Shown in pieces: positions 57,528-64,000 of a stretch of DNA of 64,000 nt. The DNA is from Pseudothauera nasutitermitis (lineage in GTDB: Bacteria; Pseudomonadota; Gammaproteobacteria; Burkholderiales; Rhodocyclaceae). Under the pieces are notes generated by a model. The model saw only the letters and a program-made list of their open reading frames with translations, did no database searches and was not told where the DNA came from. How positions within the stretch are numbered: position 1 is the first letter of the stretch; each line of letters opens with the position of its first letter. The position numbers and the translations under genes are program-made. The stretch covers positions 248,001-312,000 of the forward strand of contig NZ_SSOC01000001.1 in assembly GCF_004801295.1 (NCBI RefSeq), in the 5' to 3' direction.

Positions 57528-57878
57528 ATGAGAATTTCCATCAAGCGCGTCTATGCGGACGCCGACGGCGCGGACGGCATGCGGATTTTGGTGGATCGCA
57601 TCTGGCCCAGGGGGTTGACCCGCGACGCGGCGAAGGTCGATCTGTGGCTCAAGGAGGTGGCGCCCTCCGGCGAACTGCGCAAGTGGTTCGGCCACGATCC
57701 GGACAGATGGGCGGCCTTCCAGGAGAGATACCGGGCCGAACTGGCCGGCAGCGCCGCGCTCGCCGAGTTGCGGGGCATCGTCGCCGGGCAGAAGGCGGTG
57801 ACCCTGGTCTATGCGGCCCGCGACGAGGCGCGCAACAATGCCGTCGTGCTGCGGCAGGTACTGGCGGAAGAGGCCTGA
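57528..57878 (+). CDS. DUF488 family protein
   Basis: A 116-residue protein with the DUF488 phrases IKRVYADADGADGMRILVDR and IWPRGLTRDAAKVDLWLKEV, then SGELRKWFGHDPDRWAAFQ and VTLVYAARDEARNNA. The family function is unknown. The start ATG follows GGGGAAAGGCG. Divergent from mosB across 159 bases. Confidence 0.92.
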   Translation: MRISIKRVYADADGADGMRILVDRIWPRGLTRDAAKVDLWLKEVAPSGELRKWFGHDPDRWAAFQERYRAELAGSAALAELRGIVAGQKAVTLVYAARDEARNNAVVLRQVLAEEA

Positions 57879-58016
57879 CTCGAAACGGCGGAAACCGCTG
57901 CTTTCTTGTGTGCTGCCGCCAAGGGGCAGGCGGCAAAGAGCGGCTGAATAATGCATGGTGGATTTTGTTGTATTGTTTTGGCATTATTCGTGTCCTCCGC
58001 GCATGTTTCATCTGCC

Positions 58017-58991
58017 ATGTCCGGCCAGCCTGCCACCCCCTACGACGGCCTGTACAAGCAGCTGTTCTCCCACCCGCAGATGGTGGAGGCCCTGCTGCGC
58101 GGCTTCGTGCGTGAAGACTGGGTGGCACAGCTGGACTTCGGCACGCTGGAAAAGCCCAACGGCCAGTACGTCAGCGATGAGTTGCTGCAACGCGCCGACG
58201 ACGTGATCTGGCGCGTGCGCCTGAACCTGCCCGACGGGCGCAGCGAATGGCTGTACCTTTACCTGCTGATCGAATTCCAGAGCCGGGCCGATCCGTGGAT
58301 GGCGCTCCGTATGCTCACCTACGTGTGCCTGCTGTACCAGGATCTCATCAAGAGCGGCCAGATCGCCCGCGGCCGCAAGCTGCCTCCCGTGCTGCCGCTG
58401 GTGCTCTACAACGGCCAGCCGCGCTGGCGCCCCACGCGCGAACTCGCCCACCTCATCGCCGCCCCCGTCGGCCTGGCGCGCTGGCGGCCATCCTTCCGCT
58501 ATCACCTGCTCGACGAAGGGCGGGTGGCGGACGAGGAACTGCGGCGCCTGTCGGGCAACCTGCTGGCGCTGCTGATCCGCCTGGGAAACACTCCCGAAGC
58601 CCCCGCCATCAGCGTAGCCACCCGCGAATTGGTCCAACACTTGAAAGGCCCGCAGTACGACAGCCTGCGCCGGGTGTTCGTGGTGTTCTACAATCGGATC
58701 ATCCTTCGGAAACTGAACCCCGGCGAACCCATCGAAGAATTCACCGACTTGCAGGAGATCGATAGCATGCTGGCCGAACGTATCGAACAATGGACCCGGA
58801 GGTGGATGCAGGAAGGCCGTCAGGAAGGCGCTGCCAAGACCCTGGAGCATCTGCTGAGCCTGCGTTTCGGCGAACTGCCGGACTGGGCGGCGGCACGGCT
58901 GGGGCGGGCCACGGAGGCGGAGCTGGAGCAATGGACCGAGGCCGTACTCAGTGCCGACAGCCTGGAAGGGGTGCTGGGCAAGCCGGAATAG
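58017..58991 (+). CDS. Rpn-family recombination-promoting nuclease (PF04754-like)
   Basis: A 324-residue PD-(D/E)XK nuclease-fold protein of the Rpn/YhgA group. It starts ATPYDGLYKQLFSHPQMVEA. Active-site residues D61/D62 (RADDVIWRVRL) and E86-x-Q88 (YLLIEFQSR) are visible, as is VLPLVLYNGQPRW. The C-terminal segment (LLSLRFGELPDWAAARLGRA) resembles DUF4351. E. coli Rpn proteins are DNases that raise RecA-independent recombination; phage defence has also been suggested. ATG 58017 gives the family start. Confidence 0.92.
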   Translation: MSGQPATPYDGLYKQLFSHPQMVEALLRGFVREDWVAQLDFGTLEKPNGQYVSDELLQRADDVIWRVRLNLPDGRSEWLYLYLLIEFQSRADPWMALRMLTYVCLLYQDLIKSGQIARGRKLPPVLPLVLYNGQPRWRPTRELAHLIAAPVGLARWRPSFRYHLLDEGRVADEELRRLSGNLLALLIRLGNTPEAPAISVATRELVQHLKGPQYDSLRRVFVVFYNRIILRKLNPGEPIEEFTDLQEIDSMLAERIEQWTRRWMQEGRQEGAAKTLEHLLSLRFGELPDWAAARLGRATEAELEQWTEAVLSADSLEGVLGKPE

Positions 58992-59172
58992 CGCAGGCCG
59001 CAGCCCAACGACGAACCGCCGGGCCTGCGCGAGCAGCCCGGCGGTTCGTTTTTGTGTGCCTTCACTGTACATGTCGTTTGAGACGGCGAAAAAGGCACTT
59101 TTCATACGAATTGTTGCATTTCGGCAAGTGGAATGCCCCGCTGCGTGCGTATGAACGGGGCGCTCCAGGTGG

Positions 59173-61539
59173 TCAGAAACGGTATTTCAGCGTGGCGTAG
59201 AGATTGCGCGGGGCGCCGTAGTAGTGCGAGGAAGGATATGTGTAGTAGATCTTGTCGAACACGTTGTTCAGCCGCAGCGCCAGGCTCAGGTGATCGTCGA
59301 AGGCGTAGTTCGCCATCAAGTTGACCAGCGCATAACTTTTCTGTGAGAACTGAGTGCCTGCCGAGGCGAGATAGGTTTCGCTTTGCCAGAGCACGCCGCC
59401 GCCCACGGTCAGGCGGTTCAGATTGGCCGGCGTCCAGGTGGTGAACAGCTTGACCTGGTGCTTGGGCATATGGGTGTTGAGTCGCTGGCCGCTGCTGTCC
59501 CTGAGCACCGTGCGCGTGTAGCCGCCCTGCATCTGCCAGCCTGGTGCCAACTCACCGGCAACTTCCACATCCAGGCCGCGGACCTTGGTGTCGTCCGCGG
59601 CGACGTAGGCTTGGCCGCCCTCGGAGGTCTGGTTGTTGCCGTCGGCCACCGCCAGATTGTCCTTGCCGGATCGGAAGACAGCGGCACTGGCATTCAGCCG
59701 GCCGCCGAACCATTCGCCCTTCAAGCCCAGCTCCAGATTCTTGCCCGTTTCGGGGGCCAACAAGCGGCCATTGACGTCTTTGGTGCTCTGCGGATTGAAG
59801 ATCTCGGTATAGCTGACGTAGGCGGAAACCTGCCTGGTCAAGTCGTACACGATGCCGGCATAGGGTGTGAAGACGCTGCTTTCCTTGCGGTCATCGGTCA
59901 CGGCGCCATCGCGGAGTGCTCGCGTTTTCCAATTGCTCCAGCGCGCGCCGACGATGAAGGACAGGTCATCGGTGGCGTGCAGGTGTGTGGCCAGGTAGGC
60001 ACCCGACTGCTTGGTTCGGGTGGCCGATGAATAGAACGTATACGCGGACCAGTCCGGCTCAGGGTAACCGCTGCCATCCCAGCCCAGCACCTGTACGCTG
60101 TCGCCGGTATCCCAGACATTGAGGCCACGAGTCTTGAGGTCCGTATCAGAAGCATTGAACCCCGCCACCAACTCATGTTGCCGACCCCACAGCGTATAGC
60201 GCCCGTTCAGCCTGGTGTCGAGCGCATCGCCACGGCTTTCGGAGAGGTTGTTGCGCAGCGACATGATGCCCATGCCGTCCAGTGCCAGGGGAGGGGCAAG
60301 AAAGCCTCCTGCTATGCCGGTTTTGAATGCCCAGTCCCTGCTGCTGTGGCTGTAGGCCAGCTGGGCCTGCCAGTCTTCGTTGAAGCGGTGCTCCAACGCG
60401 GCTGAAAGCGTTGTGCGCTTGTTGTGCCAGTTGCTCCAGTCGGTCGTGGGATTGTTGTTGCGGGAGAAGGGCGTGGGGCTACCGTCGGTGAACACGCGGG
60501 TGAAGCCCATTTGCATGGCGGCGTCATGAGCCGTTTAGCGGGCATGCTCTAGGCTCAGGGTCAGCATGGTCCTGTCGCCCAGGTCGGCTTCCAGCACGCC
60601 GTAGGCCACGCTGTGGTAGCCCTGGTAGCGATCCGACCAGGAACCGCCTTCATCGTAGGCCGCCACCAGTCGGCTGCGCAGCGAGCCGGCGGCGTTCAGG
60701 GGGCCGCCCACGTCGGCCACACTGCGCCGCTGGCTCCAGCGGCCCATGCTTTGCTCCACGGAGGCCTGGAACTCATGAGTGGGGCGCTTGCGTATCAGGC
60801 TGATGCTGGCGCTGGGATCGCCCGCGCCGGAGAGCAGGCCGGTGGCGCCGCGCACGATGGCAATGGAGTCGTAGATCGCCGTATCCAAGGCTGCGCCTCC
60901 GCCCCAGCCATTCAAGGCCCAAGCATCGGAGGGCACGGTCACGCCATCGATCTGGTAGCTGTTGACACGGTAGCCCCGCGCGTAGGCCGACGAGTTGCTG
61001 CCACCCACTGCGGGACCCGTCCACAGGTGATAAATCCCAGGGGTCTGCTCGAACACTTTCTCGATCGAATCTAGCGCCTGATCGTCCAGCCGCTGCCGCG
61101 TCACCACCGTCACCGACTGCGGCGTCTCGCGCAGCGACAGGTTCAGGCCGCTGGCGGCAGAGGTGCTCCCCGTCGTATAGGAACCCGTGCCTTCGGTCCG
61201 CCCGCCGCGCTCGTGCGTGGCGCTGACGGTGACGGCGGGCAGCGTGGCCGTGCGGGGTGCTGTTTCGACGATCAGGGTGTCGCCTTCGATGCGGGCCTGC
61301 AGGCCCGTGCCGGCCAGCAGTTGGGCGAGGGCGGCCTGCAGGTCGGGGGCGTTGCTGATGCTGCGGGCTTGCTGGCCGGCGACGAGGGTGGGGTTCGTGA
61401 CCAGTTGCAGGCCGGCGGCGCGGGCGAGTTGGCCCAGGGCCAGGTCGAGAGCCTGGGCGGGCTGGTCGAAGGGGGCGGCGGAGGCGTGGCTGCCGAGGGC
61501 GAGCAGGACGGTGGCCAGCAGAGGCTTGCATCGTTTCAT
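59173..61539 (-). pseudogene. TonB-dependent siderophore receptor with STN domain, interrupted by an in-frame TAA
   Basis: The ATG at 61539 opens MKRCKPLLATVLLALGSHAS (signal), an STN domain (FDQPAQALDLALGQLARAAG) and plug (LRETPQSVTVVTRQRLDDQ). The frame stops at TAA (60535-60537) after SLEHAR. The same frame continues (TAHDAAMQMGFTRVFTDG) for 453 codons through a complete barrel ending YATLKYRF. Nothing is missing or shifted: a single codon, most simply CAA to TAA, breaks the gene. It could be a true null mutation, a sequencing error, or a readthrough site. It is regulated, presumably, by the sigma/FecR fusion directly upstream. Confidence 0.88.
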
Positions 61540-61644
61540 GGCGGAACGGTTCCCATGGCGGTTGAAGGAAAAAGGGGCTTCAGCCGGTAGAACGTTCCGC
61601 GGGGATCAAGCCATCAAATTTTTTGCGTGTCTCCGGCAAGCGCC

Positions 61645-62943
61645 TCAGCGGCGGGTGATGAGCAGGGCGCCGTCGTCGGCGGTGGCGATGCGGATGGGCA
61701 GGCTGCGGGCGAGCCGATGCAGCCAGGCTTCGCCGTCGGCGATGCGCACGCGGCCGAGCACGGGCAGGCCGGCGGCGGCGGGGCTGACGTGGATGGGCTG
61801 CGGGCGGTAGCGGGCGAGGCGCTCGGCGACGAGGCCGAGGGGGACGTGGTGGAAGTCGAGCCAGCCGTCGCGCCAGGGGGCGACGGCGGGGGAGCCATGT
61901 GCGGCGTCGAGGGGGACGGTGGCGCCGATGAAGCCGGCCCCGGCCTGCACGCTGGCGTGCTGGTCGGCGCCCAGTTCGCGTGTTTCGCCATTGGGGGCCT
62001 GGATGCGTACGCGCCCGGATTCGACGTCCACGCGCACGCGCTGGTCTTCGATGTCCACGGCGAAGCGCGTGCCGAGCACGGTGAGGCGCATGCCGAGGGC
62101 GTCCACGGTGAAGGGGCGGCCGTCCGTGGCGATGCTGAAATAGGCGCCGCCCTGGTGCAGCGTGGCGCTGCGGCGGGTGGAGTAGTAGGCAACGTCGAGG
62201 CGGCTGGCGGCGTCGAGCAGCAGGGTGCTGCCGTCCGGCAGGGCCTGGCCGTGGAACTGGCCGGCGGCGGTGGCAAGGCGGTACTGGTCGATGGGCACCC
62301 AGTGGCGCCAGGCCTGCCACAGCGCGGGCAGGGCGAGGGCGCCGGCGGCGGCGCCGAGCAGGCGGCTGAGGTTCTGGCGGCGGCCTTTGCGCGGCGGGGC
62401 TTCTTCGCCGCGCCAGGCGTGCAGGGCGCGTTCGATGCGGTCCATGGCGTGCCGGATTTCGCGTTCCACGGTGGGGATGGAGATGCCGTGGCGTTCGGCC
62501 AGCTCCTTCTGGCTGAGCGCTTCCATGCGATGGGCGAGGAAGATCTCGCGGGTGCGCCGGGGCAGGGCGTCGAGGCAGCGGCCGACTACGTCGAGGGCTT
62601 CGGCATGCAGGTGGCGGCGGTCGACGTCCAGGGCGGGGTCGCTGGCCTGGGTGGCGGCTTCGTCGTTGCTGACGAAGCGCTCATGGGTGCGCTGCTGGTG
62701 GCGCTGGTGGTTCACCGCGAGGTTGGCCGCGGTGGCGAAGATGTAGGCGCGGTAGTTGTCCGAGTTCCGCTGCGCATCGTTGCCCAGGGGGTCGCCGGCC
62801 TTGCTGGCGAGGGCGAGCCAGGCGTCGTGCGCCAGGTCGCGCGCGGTGTTCTTGCAGCCGGCGCGCCGGGCAAGAAAGCGGATCAGGGCGTGGTAATGGG
62901 CCTGATAGTGCGGCAGCAGCGGATGGTCCGGCGACGAGGACAT
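61645..62943 (-). CDS. Sigma/anti-sigma fusion: ECF sigma factor joined to a FecR transmembrane signalling domain (IutY-like)
   Basis: A 432-residue single polypeptide. Residues about 12-83 are sigma region 2 (AGCKNTARDLAHDAWLALAS). Residues about 118-172 are sigma region 4 (EALSQKELAERHGISIPTVE). A basic linker (PPRKGRRQNLSRL) leads into one transmembrane helix (about 195-212), then a periplasmic FecR domain (LPDGSTLLLDAASRLDV, VLGTRFAVDI) and an STN-like C-terminus. The DUF4880 anti-sigma segment of ordinary FecR is missing between them. From memory, Pseudomonas putida IutY has this layout and is released by proteolysis. It lies directly upstream of a TonB receptor gene and downstream of a Fur-like site. 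Confidence 0.93.
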   Translation of the reverse strand: MSSSPDHPLLPHYQAHYHALIRFLARRAGCKNTARDLAHDAWLALASKAGDPLGNDAQRNSDNYRAYIFATAANLAVNHQRHQQRTHERFVSNDEAATQASDPALDVDRRHLHAEALDVVGRCLDALPRRTREIFLAHRMEALSQKELAERHGISIPTVEREIRHAMDRIERALHAWRGEEAPPRKGRRQNLSRLLGAAAGALALPALWQAWRHWVPIDQYRLATAAGQFHGQALPDGSTLLLDAASRLDVAYYSTRRSATLHQGGAYFSIATDGRPFTVDALGMRLTVLGTRFAVDIEDQRVRVDVESGRVRIQAPNGETRELGADQHASVQAGAGFIGATVPLDAAHGSPAVAPWRDGWLDFHHVPLGLVAERLARYRPQPIHVSPAAAGLPVLGRVRIADGEAWLHRLARSLPIRIATADDGALLITRR

Positions 62944-62979
62944 GGGGAGTCGATATGGAAAAATCGATAGTATATATAG

Positions 62980-63002
62980 TATTGATTCTTATTTCTTATT
63001 CG
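62980..63002 (-). promoter_or_regulatory. Fur-box-like site in an AT-rich promoter region of the fusion gene
   Basis: The minus strand reads GAATAAGAAATAAGAATCAA, sharing AATAAGAATC with the site at 24182-24199 and approximating the Fur core. A TATATATAC tract follows closer to the start at 62943. The 95-base gap is strikingly AT-rich against its surroundings. Confidence 0.5.
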
Positions 63003-63039
63003 GGCCGGGCGATGGGGCCGTGCGGCTTTGCGCGTGCCG

Positions 63040-63753
63040 TCAGGCGGGGTCTTCCGCGTCGTCCTCGCCGGTGTCGGCCAGGATTTCGGCGTTTTCGAAG
63101 GCGTTGGCTTGCGGCATGGGGTGGCCGGCGCGGGCGATGACCTCGGCCAGCGTGCCGTGGATGATGCGGTCGGCCAGGATGCGGTAGTCCAGCGCCACGT
63201 CGAGCAGCGGGCCTTCGGCGACGATGCCGTTGCGGCGCTCGATGAAGCCCAGGCGGGCGAGTTTGCCGAGCATGAAGTTCTTTACCCGGCTGCGCCCGCC
63301 GAGCAGCGGGCCGAAGTCGGCGATCAGCGAGGCTTCGGAGATGCCGGCGGAAACGCTGTCGCCGTGTTCGACGGGTTTTTCCGTGCCGAACATGTCGCCC
63401 TGGCCGTCGTCGGCGACCTCGCGCCGCGTGACCTGGCGCTCGCGCTTGGGCAGGATGATGAGCGACCACACCACCACCAGCAGGGCGATCTCGTCGCGCG
63501 TGAGGCCCACGTTGCTGGCGGCGTATTCGCGCTTGGCGCCGAACACCGGTTCAAGCATTTCCGGCGCCAGCGCGGTGGCCACGAAGCCGGCGTAGGGGTT
63601 GTCCTGCAGTTGCAGGCCGACGGCGGCCAGGCGCTGGTCGAGTTCCACGCGGAAGGTTTCGTCCACCAGCGCGCGGCGCACCAGGCGGTCGTTGCGCGGC
63701 AGCCAGCGGTTGGCGAGCAGGCGGGCGGTGAGGGTCTGGATGTCCTGGTTCAT
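63040..63753 (-). CDS. Winged-helix, KITE-like protein (possible MksE/JetB-type condensin subunit)
   Basis: A 237-residue protein, not named with certainty. The middle (NVGLTRDEIALLVVVWSLII) and end (SRVKNFMLGKLARLGFIERR, ALDYRILADRIIHGTLAEVI) look like the tandem winged helices of KITE proteins that partner kleisins in MukBEF/MksBEF/Wadjet-type condensins. Its ATG overlaps the stop of the upstream gene (ATGA), as in those operons. The expected third gene, an SMC-like ATPase, does not follow here but one exists on the same strand at 50027-52816. An alternative is an unrelated hypothetical protein. Confidence 0.55.
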   Translation of the reverse strand: MNQDIQTLTARLLANRWLPRNDRLVRRALVDETFRVELDQRLAAVGLQLQDNPYAGFVATALAPEMLEPVFGAKREYAASNVGLTRDEIALLVVVWSLIILPKRERQVTRREVADDGQGDMFGTEKPVEHGDSVSAGISEASLIADFGPLLGGRSRVKNFMLGKLARLGFIERRNGIVAEGPLLDVALDYRILADRIIHGTLAEVIARAGHPMPQANAFENAEILADTGEDDAEDPA

Positions 63754-64000
63754 CGGCGGGCGTCTTGCGGCGTCGGAGTGGTCGGGGCGGATGGGCTTGG
63801 GGTGCCGCGCGGCTGTACGCGGCCGGCGGAGATCAGCGCGATTTCCTCGTCGTCGGCGGCTTCCAGCGTGTCGCCGAACAGCACGTCGAGCGGCAGGCGC
63901 ATGAATTCGCCCACCGGGCCGTCGGCCGGGCCGGCCGATCCGCCGTCCGCGAGGAGTGCCAGCAGCGACAGGCGGTAGGAGGCCGGGGCGAAGCCGCCGC
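63750..64000 (-). CDS. 3' end of an unknown gene overlapping the KITE-like gene
   Basis: Only 83 C-terminal codons are inside the window (ASYRLSLLALLADGG, EFMRLPLDVLFGDTLEAADD, EEIALISAGRV, then a Pro/Thr-rich tail ending in ARR). The stop is embedded in the ATG of the next gene. If the operon is condensin-like this would be the kleisin subunit; the visible part is too short to tell. Confidence 0.5.
   Translation of the reverse strand, partial: GGFAPASYRLSLLALLADGGSAGPADGPVGEFMRLPLDVLFGDTLEAADDEEIALISAGRVQPRGTPSPSAPTTPTPQDARR

Overview
The window reads as chromosome of a GC-rich betaproteobacterium, probably Rhodocyclales-like. This is inferred from the tig-clpP-clpX-lon-hup-tRNA(Val) order, the many FecI/FecR/TonB iron systems, the codon usage and the SpoVR/YeaH/YeaG trio. 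It is not proven from the sequence alone. The only clearly lower-GC stretch is the integron cassette array at about 42.1-49.9 kb.

Layout. 1-9.6 kb (minus): two tandem iron-starvation systems (FecI-type sigma, FecR, TonB-dependent siderophore receptor), separated by two Phd-type antitoxin/PIN toxin modules on the plus strand. 9.6-14.4 kb: ycgB(spoVR)-yeaH-yeaG(prkA) stress operon. 14.6-21.2 kb: tig-clpP-clpX, lon with a sigma32-like promoter, hup, and two tRNA-Val genes. 21.3-24.1 kb: an orphan GspH/FimT pseudopilin, a CoA-type Nudix hydrolase and gltX. 24.2-28.6 kb: a third FecI-FecR-TonB receptor system. 28.7-31.3 kb: MazEF-like and Doc/AbrB-type toxin-antitoxin pairs, plus an internally deleted gene. 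31.4-42.1 kb: SbtA/SbtB-like bicarbonate transporter and PII protein, mnmC, a DUF808 membrane protein, lysS, a chemoreceptor with a C-terminal sensor, a MocR regulator divergent from a LysE-type exporter, and an SGNH lipoprotein esterase.

42.1-49.9 kb is a run of integron gene cassettes, all on the minus strand and punctuated by about ten attC sites. No integron integrase is visible, so it is a CALIN-type array. One attC is split by an IS110/IS1111-group element with a frameshifted transposase, one ORF-poor cassette occurs twice, and three cassettes encode nuclease-like proteins (DUF4365, Mrr-like, HNH).

50-64 kb: an SMC-like ATPase, a dCache-type chemoreceptor, a DUF2721 protein with a decayed second copy, the two subunits of the molybdenum storage protein (mosB, mosA), DUF488 and Rpn-family genes, a TonB receptor interrupted by an in-frame stop, and a single-polypeptide sigma/anti-sigma (FecI-FecR, IutY-like) regulator. 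At the right edge lie a winged-helix, KITE-like protein and the 3' end of an overlapping upstream gene. These may be the missing partners of the SMC-like ATPase 10 kb away.

The strongest leads are the integrase-less cassette array with candidate defence genes, the sigma/anti-sigma fusion beside a nonsense-interrupted receptor, the Mo-storage pair, and the possibly split condensin-like operon.
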